From NCBI GenBank assembly GCA_002389765.1, contig DGQM01000019.1, forward strand, positions 2,268 to 66,267: a DNA stretch of 64,000 bases, read 5' to 3'. The notes under the pieces are model-generated. The model was not told the origin of the DNA and made no database searches. It saw only the letters and a list, made by a program, of their open reading frames with translations. Source of the DNA: Bacteroidetes bacterium UBA4414 (GTDB lineage Bacteria > Bacteroidota > Bacteroidia > Chitinophagales > Chitinophagaceae). Shown piece by piece: positions 26,768-35,946 of the stretch (positions are counted from its first letter, which is position 1; each line of letters begins with the position of its first letter). A program made the translations under genes and the position numbers.

Positions 26768-28585
26768 TTATTTAACCTGCTGCATGTCTACCAGCTTTTT
26801 ATACAAGCCGTTTTTAGCTATCAGTTCATTATGTGTGCCGCGTTCCATCACCTTACCTTTCTCCAGTACAATAATCTCGTCGGCATGCTGTACGGTAGAT
26901 AGCCTGTGGGCTATAACTACGCAGGTGCGGTTTTTCATCAAGGTATTGATGGCATCCTGCACAATGCGTTCGCTTTCTGTATCGAGCGATGATGTGGCTT
27001 CATCTAGTATCAGGATGGGTGGGTTTTTGAGTACGGCACGCGCTATAGTAACACGTTGACGTTCGCCACCACTTAGTTTTGCACCCCTGTCTCCTACTAC
27101 TGTTTCATAGCCATCAGGCTTTTGCAGTATGAAGTTATGAGCATTGGCAATTTTAGCAGCTTCATGCACTTGTTCTGGAGTGGCACCGCCAGTGCCCAAT
27201 GTTATGTTGTTGTAGATAGTATCGTTAAAAAGAATAGGCTCCTGACTTACAACACCCATCTGCTTGCGCAGGTCGAACAGCTTGTAGTCTTTTACGTTTA
27301 CGCCATCTATCAATATCTCGCCCGCTGTTACATCGTGAAAGCGGGGTATTAAATCGGCCAGTGTAGATTTGCCGGCACCTGACGGACCTACGAGAGCAAT
27401 GGTTTTACCTTTCTGAATGGTAAGGTTGATATTATCCAGTATCACTTTATCGCCATAAGCAAAGCGTACATTTTTCAATTCTATCGATTGGTTGAATGTA
27501 GAAACAGATTTAGCATCAGGCTTGTCTGTAATGGTATTATCTGCATTCAGCAGGTGTTCTATCCTATCCAGTGCTGCTGCACCTTTCTGCACATTGTTCA
27601 GCGCGGTAGAGAGGTTTTTGATTGGGTTGATAATCATGTAGAACAACCCGATATAGGTAAGGAAGAACGGACCTGTAAGTGATGATTGCCCGGAGAAGAT
27701 CAGCTTGCCACCATACCACAGTATCATACATACTACTATTACACCCATTGTTTCAGACATAGGCGAACCAAGTTCTTTGCGCCTTGATATCTGTTTGCGA
27801 ACACGGAAGAGTGTATTATTTGTTTCTCTGAATTTGAGTTGCTGATGGCGCTCTGCATTGAATGCTTTTACCACACGCATACCTGCAATGGTTTCATCTA
27901 TAATGCCAAGTATGCTACCCAGGTATTCTTGTGCAAGATTAGAAGGCCTTTTGAGTGATTTACCTATTCTGCCAATTACAAAACCTGCTATAGGCAGGAA
28001 GAGTACAAGGAATACTGTAAGCTGCGGGCTGATGAGTATCATAGATACCAGCACGAAGATGATAGTCAACGGTTCGCGAATGAAGGACTCCAACACGTTC
28101 ATGATGGAAACCTCAATCTCGTTGATATCATTGGTCATGCGCGATATCAGGTCGGCTTTGCGCTCTTCAGTAAAGAAGCCAATCGGCAATGATAGTATTT
28201 TGGTAAACATATCATCGCGCAGCTTGCGCAATACTGCATATCTGATGGGGTTCAGGATATTGAGCGAAAGATAGATGAACAGGTTTTTCAGTATGGTAGA
28301 TACAACAACAGTGATAACGATATAGGTAAGCGATGTAAGCTTATCGTGCTGTGCTACAAAATCGTTTATCCATTGTGTGATGTAGCCGGCAATGTTCAGT
28401 CCGCCTTTTGCTTTGGTATCCGCAACGGGTGTAGTGCCCGTGCCGAATAGTACTTGCAATACTGGTGCAAGCATCGTGAACGAAAATAATCCGAACACTA
28501 CAGCCAATAGCGTAGTGACGCAGAATTGTGCTACCTGCAGTTTAAAGTCCTTGAGGTATGTAAATAGCTTGCCGGCTCTTTTCAT
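26768..28585 (-). CDS. ABC transporter, fused permease-ATPase (MsbA-like lipid/peptide exporter)
   Basis: A 605-residue half-transporter. The N-terminal part has six membrane helices (for example VAQFCVTTLLAVVFGLFSFTM and TIIFVLVSMILISPQLTVFL). The nucleotide-binding domain begins around residue 365, with Walker A GPSGAGKST, signature LSGGERQRV and Walker B PPILILDEATSSLD. The architecture matches MsbA-type lipid A flippases and related exporters, but the substrate cannot be settled by sequence. It follows cysS by six bases. Confidence 0.9.
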   Translation of the reverse strand: MKRAGKLFTYLKDFKLQVAQFCVTTLLAVVFGLFSFTMLAPVLQVLFGTGTTPVADTKAKGGLNIAGYITQWINDFVAQHDKLTSLTYIVITVVVSTILKNLFIYLSLNILNPIRYAVLRKLRDDMFTKILSLPIGFFTEERKADLISRMTNDINEIEVSIMNVLESFIREPLTIIFVLVSMILISPQLTVFLVLFLPIAGFVIGRIGKSLKRPSNLAQEYLGSILGIIDETIAGMRVVKAFNAERHQQLKFRETNNTLFRVRKQISRRKELGSPMSETMGVIVVCMILWYGGKLIFSGQSSLTGPFFLTYIGLFYMIINPIKNLSTALNNVQKGAAALDRIEHLLNADNTITDKPDAKSVSTFNQSIELKNVRFAYGDKVILDNINLTIQKGKTIALVGPSGAGKSTLADLIPRFHDVTAGEILIDGVNVKDYKLFDLRKQMGVVSQEPILFNDTIYNNITLGTGGATPEQVHEAAKIANAHNFILQKPDGYETVVGDRGAKLSGGERQRVTIARAVLKNPPILILDEATSSLDTESERIVQDAINTLMKNRTCVVIAHRLSTVQHADEIIVLEKGKVMERGTHNELIAKNGLYKKLVDMQQVK

Positions 28586-28591
28586 CTTTTT

Positions 28592-30085
28592 TTATTCTAT
28601 AGTATAAGAGACGCTACCGTCTTTTTCGTCCTTCAGCGTAATACCTGCTTCTGCCAGTTTGTTACGTATCTGGTCTGATGTTGCAAAGTCTTTGCGTGTG
28701 CGTGCATCCTTGCGTATTTCTATCAGCAGCGACAGTACCTGATCTATCTTATTGCTTTGCTGCGCCTGTAACGGTTGCAAACCAAGTATATCTTCCAGGT
28801 ATGTTTTGTACGTAGTAAGCAGCAATGCAAATGTTGCAGCACTCAAAGCATTCATAGCTATCTGTCCGCCCTTCATGCTATTAATAACCGGTGCCAATTC
28901 AAACAGGTTGGCAATCACTTTCGCAGTGTTCAGGTCATCGTTCATGAAGTCGGCGCACTCATTGCACCATGTTACAACCTGTGCATCCAATGCAGTATCA
29001 CCTGCTGCTTCGTTGCCGGGGTGTGTTAGCTTCTTCAATACCTCGTATGCTTCCCAAAGACGGCGCAATGCTTTCTCCGAGCCTTGCAGGGCCTCGTTCG
29101 AGAAATCGAGCGTACTGCGGTAGTGTGTTTGCAGTATATAAAAGCGCACCACCATCGGATGGTAAGGTTGCTCCAATATCGGGTGTGCACCACTGAATAG
29201 TTCAGTAAGCTTGATAACGTTGTTGTATGATTTGCCCATCTTCTTGCCGTTGATGGTAATCATATTATTGTGCATCCAGTATTTCACCGGTGCATGGCCG
29301 TGTGCAATGGTAGATTGTGCAATCTCACTTTCGTGGTGCGGAAACTGTAAGTCCATACCACCACCGTGTATGTCAAATGTTTCACCCAGATATTTGCGGC
29401 TCATGGCAGAGCACTCAATATGCCATCCCGGGAAACCTTCGCCCCACGGGCTGTTCCAACGCATAATGTGTTCAGGAGGGGCGCTCTTCCACAATGCGAA
29501 GTCTGTTTTGTTTTGTTTCTCGTCCTGTCCTTCCAGATCGCGGGTTGTTTCCAACAGGTCTTCTATAATGCGGCCGGAGAGTTTGCCGTAAGGATATTTC
29601 TCAGCGTATTTCTTAACATCAAAATATACAGAACCATTCACCTCATAAGCATAGCCTTCTTTCATGATTTTCTGAATCATGTCTATCTGCTCTATGATGT
29701 GGCCTGTAGCTGTAGGCTCTATGCTTGGCTCCAGATTGTTGAACAGGCGCATACCCCAATGGAATAGACTGGTGTATTTGTGCACCAGTTCCATAGGTTC
29801 CAGTTTTTCCAACTGTGCTTTGCCTGCAATCTTATCTTCCGCATCGCGGCCTTCTTCTTCAAAGTGGCCTGCGTCTGTAATGTTACGCACATAGCGCACT
29901 TTGTAGCCAAGGTGTTGCAAGTAACGGTTCACCACATCGAACGTAATGTACGGACGAGCATGGCCAAGGTGAGATTCACCAGATACGGTAGGGCCGCAAA
30001 CATACAGGCCTACGTGGCCAGGTGTTATGGATTCAAACTTCTCCTTTTCTCTTGTATATGAATTGTATATGTGTAAATCGGACAT
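28592..30085 (-). CDS. cysS: Cysteinyl-tRNA synthetase
   Basis: A 497-residue class I synthetase. The catalytic domain shows LYVCGPTVSG with zinc ligand C30, and the HIGH motif as HLGH (39-42). PGWHIECSAMS carries further zinc ligands. The KMSKS motif appears as KMGKS near residue 285. An anticodon-binding DALR-like region and a C-terminal helical tail (IRKDARTRKDFATSDQIRNK) complete it. It lies in a leftward gene string between an endonuclease/phosphatase-family gene and an ABC exporter. Confidence 0.97.
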   Translation of the reverse strand: MSDLHIYNSYTREKEKFESITPGHVGLYVCGPTVSGESHLGHARPYITFDVVNRYLQHLGYKVRYVRNITDAGHFEEEGRDAEDKIAGKAQLEKLEPMELVHKYTSLFHWGMRLFNNLEPSIEPTATGHIIEQIDMIQKIMKEGYAYEVNGSVYFDVKKYAEKYPYGKLSGRIIEDLLETTRDLEGQDEKQNKTDFALWKSAPPEHIMRWNSPWGEGFPGWHIECSAMSRKYLGETFDIHGGGMDLQFPHHESEIAQSTIAHGHAPVKYWMHNNMITINGKKMGKSYNNVIKLTELFSGAHPILEQPYHPMVVRFYILQTHYRSTLDFSNEALQGSEKALRRLWEAYEVLKKLTHPGNEAAGDTALDAQVVTWCNECADFMNDDLNTAKVIANLFELAPVINSMKGGQIAMNALSAATFALLLTTYKTYLEDILGLQPLQAQQSNKIDQVLSLLIEIRKDARTRKDFATSDQIRNKLAEAGITLKDEKDGSVSYTIE

Positions 30086-30114
30086 ATTGTAAAATAATGT
30101 GCAAAAATAAGGCT

Positions 30115-31260
30115 TTAACGGCCAGCCTTGCGGATTATTTCAAAATTGGCAATAACCGGCCTGTGGTCTGAAAGCTCTGTGTGCGGACAATCGAAACCAA
30201 CTATTTTCAGAATTTTAGGGTCGTAGAATAGATGGTCTATCCGTAGGGTAGGCAGTATTTGGCTGTAAGTACGGCCCAAGAACTTGCCTTTGTCTACAAA
30301 TGCATCGTTGAGATTGCCACGTAGTTTGGTGTATGTATATGAGCCCGGCAAATCGTTAAAATCACCGCAAATCATTACAGGGTATGGGCTTTGTGCTATG
30401 ATGGCTGCCGCTTTATCTGTTTCCTCTGCACGCTTGGCAAATGCATAGTTGAACTTCCAGATGAAAGAGCGGGTGAGGCCGAGGCTGTTTGTAAGCGCAG
30501 AGCTGTTTTTCTTTACATACTCTATGTAGGCCTTCTCATCATCGCTAAGGCCAAAGGTGCTGAGGTGTACATAGAATGTGCGCATGGTATCGCCGCCGGG
30601 CAGTGCCACATCGCCCTGCAGCAGGAAGGTATATTCGGCCAGTGCATGTGCTTTGTAGTTGAAGAACTGATGACGGGTGAAAACAGACGTACCTAAAAAT
30701 ATGGTGGTACCCAGTGTATTGTCGTAATGGAAGCGATACTCGGGGTAGCTGCCATTCTCCATTATCTTACGGGCATAGGGTTTCATAGAGTCTGTCTTTG
30801 GTACAGAGTATTCCGGCAAGCACAGGATGTCTGCATCCAGCTCTTTCAGATAGGTAAGTATGTCTTTCTCAAAAGCCTTATCGCGAGGTACTTTGAAGAT
30901 GCCCATGCCGTGTACATTCCACGTAACTATGCGTAGGCGGTCGTTTGCTTTGGCCATATCGTTTTTGCCAAAGTGAAAACCGAAAACCACTAATATCAGT
31001 TTATAACATGCCACCAATGCTATGAGTGATAGCAATGAACGTATTTTTTTGCTGGTAAAAAGCCAGATGAATACAAACAGTACATTGGCTATAATGGCGA
31101 AAGGTGTAGTGAGCGTAACGAGTGCCAGATGGCTAACTTCAAGCGGGCTTTTGATGGCTGCAAGTGCGCATAATGCTAACCATACCACACTGCCAACATT
31201 CAGCAGGAGTAAAGTATAGCGAAGCAGCTTGCGTAGAAATCCCGGTTTGTTGTCTTTCAA
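30115..31260 (-). CDS. Membrane-anchored endonuclease/exonuclease/phosphatase family protein
   Basis: A 381-residue protein. The N-terminal third has three hydrophobic segments (LLRYTLLLLNVGSVVWLALC, LVTLTTPFAIIANVLFVFIW and LLSLIALVACYKLILVVFGF). The catalytic domain has RIVTWNVHGMG (about 108-118), DILCLPEYS, MICGDFNDLPGS near 296-307, RIDHLFYDP and LSDHRPVIA, the full metal and catalytic set of the family. The active domain is predicted outside the cytoplasm. Members include DNases and phosphodiesterases for lipids; the substrate is unknown. It begins 12 bases after a rhomboid-like gene. Confidence 0.88.
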   Translation of the reverse strand: MKDNKPGFLRKLLRYTLLLLNVGSVVWLALCALAAIKSPLEVSHLALVTLTTPFAIIANVLFVFIWLFTSKKIRSLLSLIALVACYKLILVVFGFHFGKNDMAKANDRLRIVTWNVHGMGIFKVPRDKAFEKDILTYLKELDADILCLPEYSVPKTDSMKPYARKIMENGSYPEYRFHYDNTLGTTIFLGTSVFTRHQFFNYKAHALAEYTFLLQGDVALPGGDTMRTFYVHLSTFGLSDDEKAYIEYVKKNSSALTNSLGLTRSFIWKFNYAFAKRAEETDKAAAIIAQSPYPVMICGDFNDLPGSYTYTKLRGNLNDAFVDKGKFLGRTYSQILPTLRIDHLFYDPKILKIVGFDCPHTELSDHRPVIANFEIIRKAGR

Positions 31261-31272
31261 TGTTGTGGTTGA

Positions 31273-32175
31273 TTATGGGTTGTTGTCTTTGCTTGCTTTC
31301 ATCAGAATGTCTTTTTCTTCCTTCGTAAGCGAGTCGTAGCCTTTCTGGTTTATCTTATCGAGTATATCGTCTATTCTTTTCTGATTGCTTTGTTTTGCTG
31401 TGTAGGCATTCAAGGCTTCGTTGCGCTTCTTGCTGTTCTTTTCGCGTATACGGTCTGTGTCGGGCTCAGCCATGTTGCTCAGCTTATCAAACATATTGTA
31501 CACCCACATGCCTGGTTGCTTGCCATTTTTTACCAGCATCATGTATACAAAACCTGTAAGTGCGCCGCCACCCAGCATAAACAAAGATGGTGTATACATA
31601 TTCACATTTATCAGCATCAGCGCATAGAAGATTATGGTAAGTACTGATATAGGTATACTAAATGTAGGCGCCAGATAAAAACGGTAAGAAGGTGAAAGTG
31701 TAAGCACGGCAGTAGCTACACCAACAACACCTGCATGTGCACCAATCATAAAGCCTGCACTACCAACACCCGGCATCAGTTGTGCCAGTTCATAAAACAG
31801 TCCGCCAACTATCAGGCTGTAAACAAACAATGGTATTACCTGCTTGTAGCCCACCAGCGATTGCATAACCGAACCGAAGCCATAGAGCCATACCATATTG
31901 GTAAACAACACCCAGAAGCCGTCATGCGTCCACCCGTAGGTGAATATGGTCCACCATTTTGCACCAAAGTTGGCAATGGAAGGTAGTGCTACATTGGGAG
32001 TGAAATTTGTTTCAAAATATTGTGCGCTGAGGCCTGCCACCAATAGTATAACACGTATCAGGTGAAACGTGATATAGCCTGTAGCAGATGCAACTATCAG
32101 TTGCAGCACAGCATTTTGGCTATAGCCCGGTATAGAAGATAAAGGAGAACGTTTGCGCGATGTATTCATTGACAT
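31273..32175 (-). CDS. Rhomboid-family pseudoprotease with DUF6576-like C-terminus
   Basis: A 300-residue polytopic protein with rhomboid topology (FTYGWTHDGFWVLFTNMVWL, then GSAGFMIGAHAGVVGVATAV). The catalytic GxSG serine is replaced: the aligned motif is GAHAG at 145-149, with His147 at the serine position. The second catalytic residue, normally H in AHLGG, is M200 (FMLGGGALTGF). It should therefore be proteolytically dead. The soluble tail (about 240-300) has RIDDILDKINQKGYDSLTKE, typical of DUF6576 tails on Bacteroidota rhomboids. It lies 11 bases after an intact rhomboid gene. Confidence 0.85.
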   Translation of the reverse strand: MSMNTSRKRSPLSSIPGYSQNAVLQLIVASATGYITFHLIRVILLVAGLSAQYFETNFTPNVALPSIANFGAKWWTIFTYGWTHDGFWVLFTNMVWLYGFGSVMQSLVGYKQVIPLFVYSLIVGGLFYELAQLMPGVGSAGFMIGAHAGVVGVATAVLTLSPSYRFYLAPTFSIPISVLTIIFYALMLINVNMYTPSLFMLGGGALTGFVYMMLVKNGKQPGMWVYNMFDKLSNMAEPDTDRIREKNSKKRNEALNAYTAKQSNQKRIDDILDKINQKGYDSLTKEEKDILMKASKDNNP

Positions 32176-32186
32176 GTCTTTTGCTC

Positions 32187-33074
32187 TTAATAGAAGTTGC
32201 TCCTGTTTTGTTTATTCCAGATTTTCAAAAGTATGAAACCTACCAGCATACCACCAAGGTGTGCAAAGTGAGCTACGTTATCGCCTGCAGAGTTTTGTAT
32301 ACCTGCAAACAGCTCGAATACAGCATAAGCAGCCACTACATATTTTGCCTTGATAGGTACCAGGAAGTATAAGTATAATAGTGTATTAGGGAACATATAG
32401 CCAAATGCAAATAGGATACCGAATACCGCACCGGATGCACCAACGGTAGCCTCGTCGTATATGCCGGGGATGTATTGCCCTGTAGGCCTGTAGGTCATGC
32501 CATGCAGGTATTGATTGATAGCAGAAATGGATTCGTTTGACAAATCCTGCGATGGAGAATTGCTCCATACTTTAGCTATTTCGTACAACTGCATGCTAAG
32601 TGGATTGCCACTCATTTTCACTCGTTGGTTCAGGAAAAGATTAAACTGATCGAGCGTAGCATTGTGTTGGTATTGGGTAAATGCCTGTTCTATGACACGG
32701 TATTCATAAGCCAATACGCCCATGTGCAATGCCGCAGCACCCAAGCCACAAACTATATAGAAGGTAAGGAAGCGTTTAGGCCCCCAAACATTTTCCAGTA
32801 TGCTACCAAACATCCAGAGGGCAAACATATTGGACAACAGGTGCGTAAGTGTGGCATTGATATCGAAATAGCTACCATGCATAAACATGTGCGTGAAGTA
32901 CTGCCACGGCTTGAAGTAAACAGACTTCCAATAGTGCAGGCCCAGATAATCTGAAAGGTCTATGCCGAATTTGCCCAATACGTATTGTGCAAAAACCATA
33001 ATGGAATTTATGATAATTAAGTTCTTAACTATCGGAGGAAGTATCTGAAAGCGCCCCGGCCTGAATTCAGTCAT
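32187..33074 (-). CDS. Rhomboid-family intramembrane serine protease
   Basis: A 295-residue polytopic protease. It shows WQYFTHMFMHGSYFDINATLTHLLSN split across the first helices, then GASGAVFGI with catalytic S214, and NVAHFAHLGGMLVGF with H272. Between helices 3 and 4 a loop of about 80 residues (roughly 125-208) is longer than in GlpG. It cleaves membrane substrates, which are unknown here. It heads a leftward series followed by its inactive paralogue. Confidence 0.92.
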   Translation of the reverse strand: MTEFRPGRFQILPPIVKNLIIINSIMVFAQYVLGKFGIDLSDYLGLHYWKSVYFKPWQYFTHMFMHGSYFDINATLTHLLSNMFALWMFGSILENVWGPKRFLTFYIVCGLGAAALHMGVLAYEYRVIEQAFTQYQHNATLDQFNLFLNQRVKMSGNPLSMQLYEIAKVWSNSPSQDLSNESISAINQYLHGMTYRPTGQYIPGIYDEATVGASGAVFGILFAFGYMFPNTLLYLYFLVPIKAKYVVAAYAVFELFAGIQNSAGDNVAHFAHLGGMLVGFILLKIWNKQNRSNFY

Positions 33075-33134
33075 TTTGTAATGTTTCGTCTATTGTAACG
33101 GTACTCAATTATCACGCCTGATAAATAGTGCTGC

Positions 33135-33142
33135 CAAAATTA
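33135..33142 (-). promoter_or_regulatory. Candidate -7 element for the rhomboid operon
   Basis: On the minus strand this reads TAATTTTG, a TAnnTTTG match, about 60 bases upstream of the rhomboid start. A TTTG at 33166-33169 is 23 bases further upstream, slightly beyond the usual spacing. Confidence 0.4.
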
Positions 33143-33210
33143 CACGTTATCGTGCGCTTTAGGCTCAAATTACAAATCTTAATATTATAATCTTATGCTA
33201 AAACAGCTGC

Positions 33211-34539
33211 TTATGGTTTTTGTTTATGCAACAACGTCAGCACGCCTTCTTTTTGAAGTATACGGTAGCCAATGCGGTCATTCGAGATGCCTTGTTTCAA
33301 CTCGTAGGTGAAGAGGAATTGCTCATCGCCCGCCATTTGTGTGGTGAAGTAGGCAAAATTGATAGATGTATTAGTGCTGAAATGCTGTGCCACCTCGTAC
33401 AGGTGGGTAGAAAGTATCATGAGATGGTGCGGATGGTTTAGCAGGCCGTCTATCACCGCTTTGGTGCATTCATAGGCGTCATGTACGTTGGTGCCTTTAA
33501 AAAGCTCATCCATCAGTACCAGATGTGCGCCGTGGTTTTGTAGTTGTTGCGCTGTCAGCTTCATCCTTTGCACCTCTGCAAAAAAGTAACTTTCTCCTTT
33601 TATCAGGTTGTCTTCTACATGCATATTGGTAATGATGCCTTGCAGAAAACTGATGCGCATAGCCGATGCAGGTACTGCCATGCCTATATGTGCCAACAAT
33701 GCGCCTACACCCAGTGCGCGCATAAAAGTGGTTTTACCACTCATATTGGCACCGGTCAGTATCAGGAAGTTTTGCTTGTCTTGCAGGTTGATGGTATATG
33801 GTATGGGCTGTTGCAGCAATGGATGGTAAAGCTCTTTTACATCCAACACCGAAATGTGTTGTGGCAGCAATTCAGGGAAATGCCAGCTGTGCAGCAACGA
33901 TGCTTTTGCCATAGCCTGCCAGGCATCCAACCGCGCATAGTGGTTTACAAGGCGATTGATATTATGCTTCATTTCGCGGCGCACTTTGTAGTTGAGCAGC
34001 GCAAGGTCGCGATAAGGAGTATCTTTATTTACCAGTAATAATTCTTCTGTCAGGCGGTGATTGGTTTCCTGTAGTACCAGTTCCAACTCACGGCGCAGCA
34101 TATCGGGAAGGTCGTTTCTTTCCAGCAAGGCAGTCATTTGCCTGCAGCCCCTCATAAAGTCTGCAATATGCGACAGGGAAAACTGCGTAAAGAAGTATTC
34201 GTTCTTATTCAACCATTTCTGCAAATAGCGTCCCAATATCAGGTTGATGCCTGCAGGTGGGGTAGATTGCGTATCTGCTGCGTCAAAGAATTTATCAATC
34301 ATTACCAGCGTGCCGTTTGTAATGATGGCCGGCCATACATCCGTATTGTTGGTAAAGAACTTTACCACTTCCTGCATCTGCAACAAATCCTGATAGGTGG
34401 CAGGTGGCGATTGTATGTGCCTGCGCAGCATATCCTTGCCAGCCTGTGTGGTGGTATGTGCCAACAAACCAAAAATGCTGCCGTTTTCATCGGCAGCAAA
34501 TATGGAGAGGTCTTTGAGTGTGATTCTGTCGCTTTGCAT
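33211..34539 (-). CDS. Short MutS-like ATPase
   Basis: A 442-residue MutS relative lacking the mismatch-reading and connector domains and any Smr tail. The N-terminal half resembles the MutS core/lever (FGLLAHTTTQAGKDMLRRHI near 23-42). The ATPase domain has FLILTGANMSGKTTFMRALG (Walker A near 263-275), HLVLMDELFKGTNVHDAYE (Walker B and helix) and LMILSTHLYEVA. Full MutS proteins are around 850 residues, so this is a MutS-related protein rather than MutS itself. It overlaps the dihydroorotase stop by one base, implying coupled expression. Confidence 0.85.
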   Translation of the reverse strand: MQSDRITLKDLSIFAADENGSIFGLLAHTTTQAGKDMLRRHIQSPPATYQDLLQMQEVVKFFTNNTDVWPAIITNGTLVMIDKFFDAADTQSTPPAGINLILGRYLQKWLNKNEYFFTQFSLSHIADFMRGCRQMTALLERNDLPDMLRRELELVLQETNHRLTEELLLVNKDTPYRDLALLNYKVRREMKHNINRLVNHYARLDAWQAMAKASLLHSWHFPELLPQHISVLDVKELYHPLLQQPIPYTINLQDKQNFLILTGANMSGKTTFMRALGVGALLAHIGMAVPASAMRISFLQGIITNMHVEDNLIKGESYFFAEVQRMKLTAQQLQNHGAHLVLMDELFKGTNVHDAYECTKAVIDGLLNHPHHLMILSTHLYEVAQHFSTNTSINFAYFTTQMAGDEQFLFTYELKQGISNDRIGYRILQKEGVLTLLHKQKP

Positions 34540-35870
34540 TACCTGTCGAAACGCAGCCTTTGTCCGCGTACGCTATCGTTGATGGTTCCGTTTTCGTATG
34601 CTATCTGTCCGCTTACCAGTGTGTATTTAACTGTAGCAGGGAAGCTATGGCCTTCAAACGGCGACCAGCCGCACTTGTACAGTATATTATCTTTAGTAAC
34701 AGTGTAAGGATTGTTCATATCTACCAATACCATATCTGCCCAGTAACCTTCGCGTATATAGCCGCGCTCTGCAATCTGGAAGCAGATAGCAGGTATATGG
34801 CTCATTTTCTCTACTACTTTTTCAATGCTTATTTTTCCCTGCTTTACGTATTGCAGCATCAGCAATAACGAATGCTGAACCAGCGGTACGCCTGCAGGAG
34901 CTTGTGAATATGGTTGTTGTTTTTCTTCCCAAGTATGCGGGGCGTGATCTGTGGCAATAATATCCAACCTGTCATCAAGCAATGCTTCCCACAGCGCTGC
35001 TTTGTTTTCTGGCGCTTTGATGGCAGGATTACATTTTATCAGGTTGCCAAATTGTGCGTAATCATCGGCAGTAAAGTGTAGGTGATGCACACATACTTCA
35101 GATGTGATGCGCTTATCTTCCAGCGGTAGCATGTTGGTAAACAACTGCAATTCTTTGGCAGTAGATATATGTAGTATGTGCAGGCGTGTATTGTGTTGCT
35201 TTGCCAGTTGCACGGCAGAGAAGGAACTTTCGAAACAAGCCTCTACATCGCGTATCAGTGGGTGGAAAGATGCGTGGTCTGCATTGGGGTATTTTTCTTT
35301 GTTTGCTTTTACAACACGTTCGTCTTCGCAGTGTGTAGCTATCAGCAATTCGCTTTCAGAAAAGAGCTTATTCAGTGTCAGGTAATTATCTACCAGCATA
35401 TTGCCTGTGCTGGAGCCCATGAATATTTTAATACCGCAGATGTCTTTCTTCTTGGCATTTGTCTTCAATACTTCATCTGCATTGTCATTTGCCACACCCA
35501 TAAAGAAAGAATAGTTGGCAACAGAACTATTGGCAGCAATGGCATATTTATCTTCCAGCAGTTCCTGTGTCAGTGCTGCAGGTACTGTGTTGGGCATCTC
35601 CATAAAAGTGGTAGTACCACCCGCTACGGCAGCACGTGCCTCGCTCGCGATATTGGCTTTGTGTGTAAGTCCTGGTTCGCGAAAGTGTACCTGATCGTCT
35701 ATAACACCCGGTAACAGATAAAGCCCCTCAGCGTTTATTTCTCTGCAATCACCATCCGGTTGTATGCTTGTGCCTATCTTTTCGATACGCCCGTTTTTAA
35801 CGAGTACATCTGTTACTTCCTGTTTTCTTTCATTAACAACTGTAGCGCCTTTTATTAGTACTGAAGCCAT
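34539..35870 (-). CDS. pyrC: Dihydroorotase (class I)
   Basis: A 443-residue amidohydrolase of pyrimidine synthesis that cyclises carbamoyl-aspartate to dihydroorotate. YLLPGVIDDQVHFREPGLTH (51-70) is the first metal site. The canonical H-x-H is Q-V-H here (Q60, H62), as I recall in other Bacteroidota dihydroorotases. TTTFMEMPNT, THCEDE, LHILHIS near 213, and ATDHAPHTWEEKQ near 310 supply the remaining ligands and the catalytic aspartate. A short MutS-like gene overlaps its end by one base. Confidence 0.9.
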   Translation of the reverse strand: MASVLIKGATVVNERKQEVTDVLVKNGRIEKIGTSIQPDGDCREINAEGLYLLPGVIDDQVHFREPGLTHKANIASEARAAVAGGTTTFMEMPNTVPAALTQELLEDKYAIAANSSVANYSFFMGVANDNADEVLKTNAKKKDICGIKIFMGSSTGNMLVDNYLTLNKLFSESELLIATHCEDERVVKANKEKYPNADHASFHPLIRDVEACFESSFSAVQLAKQHNTRLHILHISTAKELQLFTNMLPLEDKRITSEVCVHHLHFTADDYAQFGNLIKCNPAIKAPENKAALWEALLDDRLDIIATDHAPHTWEEKQQPYSQAPAGVPLVQHSLLLMLQYVKQGKISIEKVVEKMSHIPAICFQIAERGYIREGYWADMVLVDMNNPYTVTKDNILYKCGWSPFEGHSFPATVKYTLVSGQIAYENGTINDSVRGQRLRFDR

Positions 35871-35900
35871 ATAAATAACTGATAAACTGAATTATAACTA

Positions 35901-35908
35901 TATTTTTG
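35901..35908 (+). promoter_or_regulatory. Candidate -7 element for the Wzi-like gene
   Basis: TATTTTTG matches TAnnTTTG and lies 38 bases before the ATG at 35947, in the divergent gap with the dihydroorotase gene. No spaced -33 TTTG is visible. Confidence 0.4.
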
Positions 35909-35946
35909 TGGCAAGTTAGCGCATACGCTTGTAGAAAACATATTCT

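Noticed and set aside
29719..30061. Overlapping open frames in the N-terminal part of cysS
   Set aside because: They are out of frame with a conserved synthetase gene and lack any domain signal.
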